Made by a program: the position numbers and the translations under genes
The notes under the pieces: model-generated
The model's database searches: none
What the model was told of the DNA's origin: nothing
The model's input: only the letters and a program-made list of their open reading frames with translations
Assembly: GCF_014356525.2 (NCBI RefSeq)
Contig: NC_052506.1
Span: 23,822,707 to 23,886,706 of the forward strand
Direction of reading: 5' to 3'
Length of the DNA: 64,000 nt
DNA from: Nilaparvata lugens
Taxonomy: Eukaryota; Arthropoda; Insecta; Hemiptera; Delphacidae
Shown here: piece by piece, positions 34,755 through 46,265 of the stretch
How the letters are laid out: every line of letters begins with the position of its first letter
Numbering within the stretch: the first letter of the stretch is position 1

Positions 34755-35392
34755 TATAACAATATCGGGGCAACGAGCTCCGCTCTGGAGTACAAAAGCA
34801 TATACAATTTATTACGAAAGAAGAAATTAGAATATATTTATAGTTAATAAAGAAAGGATCTATCTATTCACAGTGGATTGAGATTAATTCCCAGAGAAAT
34901 GCCAAAATTTCTCTCACAAAAGCCTGTTAAATTATAATCCTGATTAATTTCACGTTAACCAAATCAGAGAAGACCATTTCAAAATTATAGCCTATCTGAT
35001 TGGTTCTACTGGAATTAATCAGGATTAAAATTTGACCGGCTTTTGTACAACTGCCACAAAGTACCTGATTGAATTAGGTACAAAAAAGTTCAACAGCTGA
35101 GTCATAATTTTGTCTCAGTCCCACACACATGCACTCGCTCACTCACTTCCATCATCAACAGACAACGAAATTGTCAAATGTTTTTCCAAGCACCTAAATC
35201 CTTTTAATATCCTTCAGCGAGTTTTCCCAGGGATGAGACCTAGTGCAATCGAATTTTTATATTATAAACCTACTATGTTCTGAATTTCGAGAGAATCGTT
35301 AGAGCCGTTTTCGAGATCCGGTCACTTGATCAGAAATATAAACCTCTAAACATATAAACAGAAATTGCTCGTTTAATAGTATAGGATAAGCA
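34755..35392 (+). mobile_element. composite dispersed repeat ending in TTTAATAGTATAGGAT
   Basis: It starts near GGGGCAACGAGCTCCGCTC and finishes with GAAATTGCTCGTTTAATAG then TATAGGAT, a style of end I associate with insect non-autonomous repeats. It contains the hairpin MITE at 34914-35051. Boundaries are approximate. Confidence 0.45.
34914..35051. mobile_element. hairpin MITE, ACAAAAGCC..GGCTTTTGT family
   Basis: Inverted ends (ACAAAAGCCTGTTAAAT / ATTTGACCGGCTTTTGT), with inner blocks AATCCTGATTAATTTCACG and GGAATTAATCAGGATTA. Same architecture as 11874-12010. Confidence 0.75.
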
Positions 35393-35420
35393 TCGATGTT
35401 CCCATTCAACCAACCGACGA

Positions 35421-35445
35421 CAGTCTGAAATGAATCTCGCTTTAA
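35421..35445 (-). repeat. lone right end of a GTCAGC-family MITE
   Basis: GACAGTCTGAAATGAATCTCGCT. No matching left end was found close by. Confidence 0.45.
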
Positions 35446-35495
35446 CAAAAGCTGCTCCTATCATTTGCTAGTACGGTAGCTTCGATTATGGATAC

Positions 35496-35558
35496 GTTAA
35501 GCCACAGAATACCTTATAGGAGTAATTATATAATTATAGGAGTTTTCTCTGGTTAAGC
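35496..35558. mobile_element. micro-MITE (49 bp) with 7-bp target duplication, copy 2
   Basis: GTTAAGC at 35496-35502 and 35552-35558 flanks 35503-35551, which begins CACAGAATACC and ends AGTTTTCTCTG. It is the reverse-orientation relative of the insert at 34065. It sits in the loop of a small inverted repeat (TAGCTTCGATTATGGATAC near 35477-35495 against 35589-35607). Confidence 0.8.
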
Positions 35559-35639
35559 ATAATACTGGATCCATACTGATGATGTATCTATAATCAAAGC
35601 TAGTAGACTACCTACTCTACGAGTATTGTAGTAGCCTAT

Positions 35640-37486
35640 CTGATGCTTGCAAGCAGGTTTAATATTGCAACTTAGCCTTTGATAATAATAGCATTATATG
35701 TGGTGGCTTTACTCATTAGTACTTTATATGGAGCATCTTTTGTATGACAGTGTTTTGAAATGTTTGAAAAGTAATCTGCTTACAACAAAAGTATAATCTT
35801 CTATCTTGATACCTTGTATAGGCTTATGCGTAGCTGTAATAAAGGCTGAATTGAAGGATAAATTAAAACTTCTCGACAAATCACTTCTAGGTTTGTCTAT
35901 TGGATCGAAATGTTGTCTTCTTTAGTAGAGCATCGCAATTATTTTTATATTAGCATTATATTATTATTGTCATGTGTAGCAGATGCTAGGCTTGAGTTGA
36001 GCAACAATGATAAGGTGCTTTTTTTAATAAGATGAATACTATACCTACCATTCAATTGAATCTCGTTGGAACGCACATTGTACTAAATGAGATTCCAGCA
36101 CAATAGTGAATGAAAATTAAAATTGAACTTTAGTCAAGGGTTGTGAGGGGTAATTATAGTGATTATACTTCATTATTATTATTTAGCGTATGGCAGATAC
36201 ACAACAAATATATAGCTCATGAGCCTCAAATGCCTAGATATACACTGTATGTTCCTAAATTCTTTGAGATGTTGTGTAGTTGGCTCCATGACCCAATAGA
36301 TTAAAATGAAAAGGGATTGGCAGACAATATTATCAAATATTATGAATATTAGAATAATATAACAATAGAATAAAGCGAATTCTTGTTAAATATATGAAAG
36401 AATGCTTCATAGAAGATTGTTCTCGAATTAGCTCAAGCCTGAAAATATGAATACGACATTGGAATGACAATGAACCTCGGTGCTCAAACAATCATAGAAA
36501 TGAATATTCATATTATGTCATAATAACGTGATTTTTGTAATTTTGCTTCTAATTATTGTAGTTTTCTCTAAGCCGTTTTATTGAAGGTAGTTTGAAAGCT
36601 TGCCGGTGGCACTTTTATTATATCTCAATTATTTGCTCTTTGTTTGATAGCAAAATACCATGTAATTAAGATAGTTATGTGAAAGAGCATTAGTGAATTT
36701 TACATTTTTCGCATTGAATAACTCTGGAAGGCTTTTGAGATCAGTTGTATCTAGCCGAAGCTAGATAGATAGCATACATTACTTTCAGAAAATTTCATTA
36801 TGGGCTACCAAGTTGAAAAAAAGAAAAACGACCTTCTGGATTCTTCAAAATAGCATTTCAACTTCATAAAAAGTATACGTGTGATTCAATTGCATTGAAC
36901 TTATCTAATCTAAATAATAAGATAGATCAAACTGGAGACAGCGTTTTTATTCTAATATTCAAGAGAATCATACATTTTTGGAGTGGTCCATTATTTGACG
37001 AAATTTAGTCTAGCAGTGCATGTTAAATAAGTAACTAATTACCAGTAATGAATGTTCAACTTGACTATGACTTTTTCTCAAAATACCATCAAATGTGAAA
37101 AATTCGAATATTGCTTAAATTTATTGGATTTATTGCTGTGTAATTACTGTATTGGAAATTGACTACTAGCTTGGTAGTATTTTCAAGTATTAATATATCT
37201 GTATGCCTCGGATAATGACTCTACTCGCCTATATATTATGATCCTTCATTGACAGTGTTAAAATATTTCAGATATGAATGTATAATTCATTTTTCACTTA
37301 TTGATATCAATAGATATTCTCAATAAAATATTTGCTGCTGGCCAATCAAAGAGCTGAAGATGACGTCGCGTTTGAAATGATTGTTATTTACTTGTCCAAT
37401 CACGTGCTTGTCAATCAATATTTTTTCATTAGCTGAGACAATACAGATACAATTATTATCATAAATTTACTGGTTTGTTTTTCCAG
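35640..37486. other. non-coding AT-rich DNA
   Basis: No exon, RNA gene or known repeat recognised. Confidence 0.45.
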
Positions 37487-37613
37487 ATCGATGGAAGTAT
37501 GCGTATGCTACCAGAAAATCTAAATTTGAACACAAACAATGACCCAACTGCTGGACAGACTCCGGCTGAACAGTCATCGGTTGATAAAATGCCAAACAAA
37601 ACACGTTCAACAG
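37487..37613 (+). CDS. internal exon of an unidentified gene
   Basis: The acceptor TTTGTTTTTCCAG and donor ACAG|GTCAGG bound 127 nt, open in phase 0: IDGSMRMLPENLNLNTNND, PTAGQTPAEQSSVDKMPN, KTRST plus one base. It is polar, Asn/Thr/Ser/Gln-rich and likely disordered. It joins in phase to the next exon over a 64-bp intron that contains a branch-point-like CTACTAAC and a pyrimidine tract. I do not recognise the protein. Confidence 0.45.
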
Positions 37614-37677
37614 GTCAGGCTACTAACATTCTTCATTCTGTTACTATTTTTATCTTTACTATTCCATTTTCCATCAG

Positions 37678-37755
37678 GCACTAACATTATCACTTCTCAA
37701 TCACTGTCATCACAGTCAATCAATATCAATCAATCATTCTCATCAATCAAATCAG
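37678..37755 (+). CDS. next exon of the same unidentified gene
   Basis: Acceptor TTTTCCATCAG. Continues the frame as GTNIITSQSLSSQSININQ then SFSSIKS plus one base, with a weak donor (G|GTTTCT). Ser/Gln/Asn-rich low complexity. Support comes from phase continuity and the short intron; the weak donor leaves doubt about its 3' end. Confidence 0.4.
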
Positions 37756-38159
37756 GTTTCTTTAATGACATGTGCTCACTTGCAAATAATAGTCTGCATA
37801 GAAAAACTTATGAGTAGATCATTGGATGCAGTACTCCTACTCTTTGCTTATGAGAATATTGTGAATATATTTGATATTAGAATAAATCACAGATTTGAGT
37901 TTAACAGCACTGGCTATACTACTGAACTTAGTTCAATGAGTACCTTCGATTCGATATTCCATCAGGAAGATGGGCCTTGAATTGAAACGCGTCCACTAAT
38001 TGAACAAGCAAATACAGCACTGTTATGAATGTGGATTAATTTGTTGTCATTGGTCATGGTGGAATTAATAATTGACGAACTGTTTGTTAGATTGGGAAAT
38101 ATACAATAAATTGAATAAAAACTAATTATTAGAAGGCTGTTGAGAGCAATTCCAAAAAA

Positions 38160-38690
38160 GAGATCACGAGTAGAATTGGACAGGCCAGGCAGGCAACACA
38201 AACATTAAATTCCATACTTTGGTCCAAAAATATTACAAACCCTACAAAACCTAGAATTTATCATTCCATTGTACAGAGTATATTGCTCTATGGCTCTGAA
38301 ACTTGGGAATTAACAAAACGAGACACTCAAAGATTAAATGCTGTGGAAATGGATTTCTTGCGCCGAAGTTGTTGTGTTCAAGGATGGATCGAGTGTGGAA
38401 TACGGAGATAAGGAGCAGAATAGGGAAACTGGACACAACAGTGGAGCAGATTGAAAGGAAGCGCCTTGTATGGTTAGGTCATGCACAGAGGATGAGAGAT
38501 GAGAAGTGGCCCAAGAGGATACTGAATTGGGATCCACCTGGAAAAAGAAGGAGGGGTAGACCGCCCGAACTGTGGAACAAACAGGTGTATACGTGTATGA
38601 GGAATAGAAATCTGGACCAGGAAGACTGGAATAATCGCAACAAATGGCAGATGGGGTGCGAGAAACGGCTGGAGCTGTAAAATAAACTCG
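38160..38690 (+). pseudogene. RTE-type retrotransposon ORF2 C-terminus
   Basis: Two frames together give IVQSILLYGSETWELTKRDT then RLNAVEMDFLRRS, and WNTEIRSRIGKLDTTVEQIE, RKRLVWLGHAQRMRDEKWP, KRRRGRPPELW to a TAA after EKRLEL. This is the characteristic C-terminal region of arthropod RTE-like ORF2. A frameshift near 38380-38400 and loss of everything upstream make it a dead 5'-truncated copy. Confidence 0.8.
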
Positions 38691-38699
38691 CTTATATTA

Positions 38700-39030
38700 A
38701 TATATATGAGAAACAAGATCTTCTTCTTCTTGCAGTGCGCTATCCGTTTCGGACATTGGCGACCAGCAGGGCAATTCTGTCTCGTTGACAGCAATTCGGA
38801 AAGTTCGACAGATGTTTTACCATTCCCATCTCCATCCCTAGGTTGTGTAACCGGGATATCTTCGTCTTCCTGGTCCTCACCTTCCATTTATTTTCCCTTG
38901 CTTGATGAGCTGCAGCAAAGAGTATCTATACTCATTTCTCATGATGTGTCCTAAGTATTGAAGTTTTCGGATCTTAATGGTGTCTGAAGTTTCTTTCGAT
39001 TTCGTCATCCGTCTCAGAACTAGTCTTGTT
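38700..39030 (-). pseudogene. second RTE-type C-terminus, opposite strand
   Basis: The minus strand gives VLRRMTKSKETSDTIKIRKL then QYLGHIMRNEYRYSLLQLIK, QGKING, a damaged GPGRRR stretch and an end with SALQEEEDL. Same protein region as the previous feature but a different family, with stops. The two lie tail to tail. Confidence 0.7.
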
Positions 39031-40620
39031 AGAGAAACAAGATAGGATGGCATAATTTTTCACTTCTAATTTTACTGCCTATTTCTAAATTTCAACTTTT
39101 TCAATTCTCATAATAGATTTTTTCAATATCCATAGTTTTCTTGAGTGAGTCTATCTACATATTATAGAATTATATTATAGACATATATTAAATTATTATA
39201 TTATAGACTACTCGAGGAAAATATAATTGGTCATTCGATCTTAATTGGTCATTGCTCATTCTTCCATGAGAGTTTTATTCAACCTGATCATATTAAAACT
39301 CAATGAATATAGTTTATCATTGATGATAAATGAGGAAAAGAATATTATGTTTTTTCCAATATCTCTTTTCCTAATAATTCGAGTTCATTCTCAAAAATGT
39401 TCTTAGATGTACGGTGATATTTTCACCACTGTCTTTGATTAGAGCATTATTTTAAATCGGACTAAATAAAATTCTCCCAACTATTAATTCATTGTTGTCA
39501 TTATATAATACCGTAGGCTTCGGACTAATCAATAGCGATTCAGGGGCTCAAATTATTTCTATAAATAATCTATTTTTCTTTGGAATAATGAATTAACTCT
39601 TCTAATAGTGAAGCTTTCTTGAATGTAATACATTATTTATCTTATTCAGATGTCAATTCACAATTGAAAACCATAAATAATTTTATATTCTTTTCAAAAT
39701 TGTAATACTAGTTTCTAGTTCTAGTCTAGTAAAGTATAGGGCCTAGAGTTCTCACTTCTGGTGTTTAAACTGTTGTTAGGATTCCAGATACACTTTATTG
39801 AAGTCCGCTAATATCTCATGAAAGTAGCTTTTGTCTACAATCATGAAAATTCTAACAATGATTGATTGAATACAATTATAATTTTAATAATAAATAAATT
39901 ATGTCAGCCTTTTCACATCAAGATAGACGTTGTTTGAGTTCATACTGTCTTATCTGTAGGTCTATTTTATTGTTGGTTTTAATGTCTTCATTGTCAATAA
40001 AAAACTTATTAGAGGAAATAACTTTGAAAGGAATGTTAGGTATGGCATCAATTTGAGTTGACATTTTATCTGTGAATGCTTCAACACTCCATAAAAAGTA
40101 TAAATTATTTAAAAATACAGCCTCAAGGAATCTGCTGCGAATATCTTCAATGCTGGTTAGTCGAAGAAGTGCGATGGTTTGCCGCTAGATATCGCGTGCT
40201 GTATAATACTGTAGATAGGACTGTAATACATTGTAGGACACTAATAAAATAAACAGGATTGTCGATATTTTGCTACGGTGACAAGAAATTTAATTTTTTT
40301 CTTAATATAGAAAAAGTGAATACTTTCTCATTGATCTATAAACTACATAATTCAACGTTGAGGCCTACTACTCAGTTTTAAAATTTCGTTTATCATCCTT
40401 GTCGAGATGAGATTATTCCTGCGGAGTTTGAGGTTTCATGTTTATGAAGTTTTCCTCTTCTCTTTTGTGGTTTCAACTGATACATTTTTATAGTTTACCT
40501 CATGGAAAATGTAAAATTTTTTACTTCTTATGGATTTATGAAACTGTATCCCAAAATTCGTTAACTTACAGATGACTATAGTAATTGCATAATCTTTTTA
40601 TAGCTTTTTCTATTTTTATA
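39031..40620. other. non-coding AT-rich DNA
   Basis: No gene or recognised repeat. Confidence 0.45.
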
Positions 40621-40625
40621 TATTA

Positions 40626-41420
40626 CTAGCCGTCAGGCTCGCTTCGCTCGCCATATTCGTTCGACTTGATCGTCCGAAAATGAGATCAGCGGGCTCGCTT
40701 CATTCGCCTGCATTTTTCATTTGAGCATGCTTCATTCCATCAGAAAGTCAAAGTACTGAGAAAACACAGAAAAGCTGAGAAAAACGCTGATTTTAGGCGT
40801 ATCTTTGATGAAATATTAAAGTCATCTCATCACAAAATTTTTAGACCCTAGCTGAACCTCTGTACCAAATTTGAAAATTTTCTGTCTATTACTTGATGAA
40901 ATAACTGAGAAAACGCAAAAAACGCTAATTTTGGGTGTATCTTTGGCATTATTTCAAATTCCTTCTTACACAACATTATTACACCCTAGCTTAGCTCCTG
41001 TACTAAATTTGAACAATTTCTGTTCATTTGTTCTCGATGAATCTGAGAAAAAGCCAAAAAAAAAAACGCTAATTATGGGCGTAGATCGATCTTTGACGTT
41101 ATTGCAAATTGCTTCTAATACAACATTATTACACCCTAGCTGATCTTCTGTACTAAATTTGAACATTTCCTGTTCATTTGTTCTCGATGAAGTTGGGAAA
41201 ACGCTAAAAAACGCTGGAAAAACGGAGATTTTGGGCGTATCTTTTGATTTTTGTTCAAATCCGTTCTTAGTGCGCCTCTAAAGGGCCAACTGAACATACC
41301 TACCAAATTTGAACGTTTTTGGTCCGGTAGATTTTTAGTTCTGCGAGTGAGTGAGTGAGTGAGTCAGTCAGTCAGTCAGTGAGTGAGTGCCATTTTGCTC
41401 TTATATATAATATAGATTCC
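40626..41420 (+). mobile_element. dispersed repeat with ~4 internal ~140-bp units
   Basis: Starts ACTAGCCGTCAGGCTCGCTT and ends after a GTGA/GTCA tract in TTTTGCTCTTATATATAATA. Between them, units share AACGCT(A/G)ATTTTGGGCGTAT, CACCCTAGCT and TACTAAATTTGAAC. A 3' fragment of the family is at 29925-30020. Non-coding; class unknown. Confidence 0.7.
41347..41390 (+). repeat. GTGA/GTCA tetranucleotide tract
   Basis: Alternating runs of GTGA and GTCA units in the 3' part of the preceding element. Confidence 0.85.
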
Positions 41421-42164
41421 AGTCGTTAATTTTGAGTGAAAAAATATCTGTCCATAATGACATTATTTAGTGAACCAAGTGATTCTCTCATAACATCAAT
41501 CTCTTAACATGTTTTCATAATTTGAACATAGCTTTTGGTACATTTTGGTAATGTTCAACTATAAACTAGGAATTATATTAGGAAATATGCATAAACTAAT
41601 ATTGAATTTAGTAGGATCATAAACTCATTCAGAATAAATAAAGTAGAACACTCAATTATCACTGTATCACAAGTGGAATCTCAAGCCATTCAAAGAGAAA
41701 CCCACTAAAATTATCAATCAATTACATTACAAAAAAAGTAGATGACATCATTGAGGGTCACATAATTATATCACAATAAAATGTACCATAAACAGCATTA
41801 GGTGTGGATTTCCCAATTCATATTCACATACATCCTTTTTGAAAAGCTTTAGGAACAGGAGAAGTTTTGGGCTAGCGCCTGTTTTTTCATTCCGATATTG
41901 TAAATTTTTATCCATGATAAAAAAAATGATACATATGTTACAGGATGTAAGGCTAGTTTAATAGTACGTAGCTGCATACAGAAGTTACTAGCCTGTATTA
42001 CCAATATTATTTAAAGTATTCTTTCCATTTTAGTTATAGTAAAGTGGAATATTTCTTTGAAGCATCTAAATTTGAGAATCTACTTTGTGAAAATTTTTGA
42101 GGACTAAAAATTTTGTGATTGAAGAGCTACAAGACTTAACCTATTTTGGACTGTTATCTAAATT
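41421..42164. other. non-coding; weak LINE-tail remnant
   Basis: 41848-41935 (TTTAGGAACAGGAGAAGTTT, GCCTGTTTTTTCATTCCG) looks like a diverged member of the LINE 3' end at 1950. Nothing else recognised. Confidence 0.4.
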
Positions 42165-42253
42165 TGGGAGAGGAATAGCACAAGGTTTTCTTATTTACCG
42201 TTCCCTGTCATTTTTATAATGTACTCATTGTATAAATTAATGAATAAAGAATA
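42165..42253 (+). mobile_element. LINE 3' end
   Basis: TCTAAATTTGGGAGAGGAAT then AGCACAAGG and an A-rich end (AATGAATAAAGAATA). Related to 15130 and 43585. Confidence 0.5.
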
Positions 42254-42662
42254 TTTGTCTCCTGTTGCTTACTTAGCAAAAGCAGAACATCCGCTTATAA
42301 TATTCATATACATATACAATTCATGTCATCACAAGAGAAGTAAAGAGCAGATAACAAAATAATTCACAAAAAAGAGAAGTTGCATTACTCGAGAACACAG
42401 AAACTCAACAACTAAATACATTATCAAACTACCTACTTTTAAATTGTTATTACAATCTTTAATTATCATATAAATCAAATAGGATAGGCTAATACCCATT
42501 TTTGGCTACGTTATCACCATTGTTGGATTTATTGTAATCATATTGGGCTACATTATATATATACTATATTATTGTGGAAACTTACATTATATTTGTAGAT
42601 TTCCTTTGAACTTGATTTCCAGGACTTGATTATGGCTGATGTTGCTCTTCTATTTTTACACG

Positions 42663-42780
<118 letters not shown>

Positions 42781-43034
42781 TATAATATACTCCTCATTTA
42801 ACCCCCACTCTTCCACTGTTATGTGAGTAGGAGGCGTGTGTGCGTGCGAGAGCGTGTCTAGGCGAAAATTGTTATTATACTGTCGTTGGCTGGCAATTTT
42901 GCGCATGATTCATGGTCGTTATTCACGCATAGTTTAATCGCGAATTGCCCTAACCACGCTTGATTAAAGATGGCCATAAATCAGTGCCCTACTCAGACGA
43001 CCAATTCATCATTTTCATCTCATTCATATGGCGT

Positions 43035-43130
43035 GATATTAACTTCAGTCTGACAGCGTTGGTTGAATGGAAAGCATTGCATGTTCAATGTATAAAATAT
43101 GCTGACAGTTTGAAGTGAATTTTTCTATAG
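43035..43130. mobile_element. MITE, GTCAGC family
   Basis: ATTAACTTCAGTCTGACAGC with GTTGGTTGAATGG at the left and ATGCTGACAGTTTGAAGTGA then TTTTTCTATAG at the right. Confidence 0.6.
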
Positions 43131-44584
43131 CAGGTTGGCCCTTTTTCAGATTAGGGCCTAATAGGAATATGGAGTGCCGAAATCAATTATGCTGCATTAT
43201 CCATTTGTTATTATGGAGTTGCTAATTTTCAGTTTGGCTTCGATTTGATTTGATCAAATTGATTGACGTTCTTCATTGATCGAGTGATGATTGCACTATA
43301 CTATTGCTCTTGATCAAAATCTACAGTATTAACGGTCTACCTGTTTTATAAACCTGTATTATAGAGATTTCTGTATTTTGAATTCAATGAAAAATATCAC
43401 TCCAGTTCTAACAGAATGCATTTAGATCGTTGTTTAGAATGTAGTCCATGTTCTGTAACTATGCTTTAGTAGGGGCAAAACAGTTGAATATTTGATAAAC
43501 ATAGTAAAAGTTGAACTAACTTTGTTGTTTTTAATGGAAATGGACTTAATTTCAGAAGAAATCATAACCCTATTTAGGACTTCTAAAATGCTATTTAGAT
43601 TTGGAAGAGAAATAGTACAAGAAGTATCCTTAGTTTTCCTTTCCCGGTCAGTTCTTTCTTGTAAAAATAAATGAAATAAGAATAAAATTAAACTTTTTCG
43701 TTCATCAACTAGTTATGAATCAACCATTTCTTCAAATCAACGGTCACCACTGTACGACAATCGTAAATTGAATCCAGAGTCCGTGGCATTTGAAAAGTTG
43801 AGTCGAGAGTGGGTGTGTGACGTGACGTGTGATCTGATTCTCAATTAAAAACGCAACAATAGTGACCGAAAATAACGTTAGGCTGAATACAGGCTTCAGA
43901 AACCCTCACTGGTCTTTCTTACTGAAAGCAAGCACGTTAATCTGATCACAACGTCTCAATTGAGACACGTTAATCCCACTAGTGTTAAGGGTTGACAATA
44001 GAAGAGCAACATCAGTTGAGCTCTGTACTACCTCAAATGAGAAGTAATTTCAAGAACAACTTTAATAAGAAAGAGCCACTAGTCACAATTGAACATCTTT
44101 CTACCGTTTTAATCGAACGGTTAATCGTTCATCAGAATTATTCTTTTTAGGGACGTAAGATGCTCTCATTAGTCCAACATTAGTGCCTAGCTATTGTGAT
44201 TGTTGATGATGATTTTGGTTAGGCTACACACAGCCGGAATGTCATTAGATAACACTTCAAGTCGTAACAAAATATTACATGTTCCGAAATCGTGAACTCA
44301 TGTAATATTGTACGTTAACTACAGTTAAAACATTTCTTTACTCTGGCCAATGAGTCTCCTTTATTCAGCTTTATCCGTGATCACTGCAAAAAAGAACTGA
44401 CTAAAATATTGAATAAGTGACATTTTTGATGAGAATTTGACATTTAAAATTAAAATTAAGGCATAAAACTGACATCTGGTACTCGAAATATCCTGAGAAA
44501 TACGAGTAATATTGTAACTAGGATTGAAATATGATTTAATCAATGTGATGTGAGTGCTAAGTTATTATTAATTTATTTAGAAGT
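43131..44584. other. non-coding DNA with one LINE tail
   Basis: 43585-43682 is a LINE 3' end (TTTAGATTTGGAAGAGAAAT, AGTACAAG, ending AAATAAGAATAAAAT). No gene recognised elsewhere. Confidence 0.45.
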
Positions 44585-44880
44585 GAATTATTCCAAACTA
44601 TTGATGTTATGTTCATTTTCAAAATAAATCAACAGTTTCATCACAATAATGAACCTGGTACACACGAACTCCGAATCCAGAAATATCGTAAAAGAAGAGA
44701 AAAGCTATTCGGAGCTGATGCTTTTATGTTCACTTTCAAGATTAATCAACAATTTCCTTTTTGAAATATCGTAGAAAGAGAGAAAAATATTCCAAATTGA
44801 GGCTGTTATGCTCACTTTCAAAACAAATCAACAGTTTCCTTCCAATAATGAAGCTGATAAAATCGAGATCCAAATCTATT
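44585..44880. repeat. degenerate tandem repeat, ~3 units
   Basis: Units share GTTATGTTCATTTTCAA / TTATGTTCACTTTCAA / GTTATGCTCACTTTCAA, AATCAACAGTTTC and GAAATATCGTA..AAGAGA. The period is roughly 100-125 bp. Confidence 0.65.
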
Positions 44881-46261
44881 CATAAGCTCTTTGTAATCGG
44901 CTGTATAAACTTCAAACGTAGGCCTAATCCGCTTAAATTTTCCAAGGAAATGAGTCAATAAAACGATATTCATGTGCTTTCTTCCCTTTCACAAGCAGAA
45001 CCTTTCTTAAGAAATCTTCTCTGTAGCAAAGAGCAGCCCTCACAAGCGATTATTATTCCTCCTTATCGAGAGGAAGGCTCGCATTCATTGGAGGAAACTC
45101 ACTAAAGTGTGAATGAATACTTTTGATCGGATCGGCTATCAGCGAGCCTCCTGCAAAATAGTAAATCCAAGACGTTTGAGCAGGATAACAAAAGTACTTG
45201 CCAGCCCTATTCAGAAAAGGATATCCTGTTTATGGATCGGGATATCCTTTCAGAAGGAATCAATGTCTATCGTCGTATAAAAGTAGGATGGTACTCGCAG
45301 AGCAGTAAATAATTTTATTGCAGCTATCGACTGGTAGCCTACAGGAATATTTTCGCGGTATAACCGGACGACGACTATAAAATTAGCTGTAAAACTAGCA
45401 GCAAAGCCACGAAAATACACTGCGATAAAGTGCTCTTGCTGTGTACCTCGTTTAAAAAATGAGGAGCCCTCATATATCTCATGCATGATTTTCTACTTCG
45501 TGATGTACTCAGTTGAGCATCAGGGTACTGAACACTGAACACTGATGTCTGAAGTTCCAGTCATAGAAACAACCCAATTACATGTCTGAGACTGTCTTCC
45601 ATTAGTATGGAGCAGGAAATAAAATGAATCATCATAAATAAATATATATTTTATATTTGTATAGCATATATTATCTATAAATGAATGTGTATAATCATTA
45701 TGTATATTTTTTGACAAAAAATTGGACTTGAACTTTCAACAGTAAAAACACAACCTACTGTATTTTTTTAGACATGTTATTCAGTATAAAAATTTGGGAA
45801 CAGAATAGTTTTGGATCAAGCCTGTTGTTCTATCCCAATCATATTCATATGATTTGTAATTGTATCCATAAATAAATAAATAAACTATTGTAACATGAAT
45901 ATTGATGTGAACGGAGAAGTTATGGAGAATTCCAACCAATCATCACTGTAAACAGGTAAATGCAGTGAAACCTCTATATAATACACACCGTTTGAGTAAA
46001 TTCTCCTTTATAGTACATTTTTACGAGGTTCCATTGTGATTATTGAAGATACATTACTAGAGAATGAGATTGGAAAGAGATTCAACATGCTGAAAAAGCA
46101 ACAGTGTTTAAAAACATTCAGATTCCATTGAGAAGAATGCCAACTCTGTCAACTACAGAACTGTAGTTCAACGTCTGTCAAAAACCCAATAACGATTCAA
46201 CCAGATAACTTCTATTGGTCAGTTTCTAGTAGTTGTTGGTTGAAACGTCAACAGATCAAAG
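44881..46261. other. non-coding DNA, LINE tail and local repeats
   Basis: 45218-45251 is an inverted repeat (AAGGATATCC / GGATATCCTT). 45788-45890 is a LINE 3' end close to that at 1950. The last ~130 bp (with GTTGGTTGAAACGTCAAC) recur on the far side of the LTR element. A 78-codon open frame at 45486-45250 (minus) has no other support. Confidence 0.5.
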
Positions 46262-46265
46262 ATTT

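Noticed and set aside
45250..45486. 78-codon minus-strand open frame
   Set aside because: No recognised domain or splice context.
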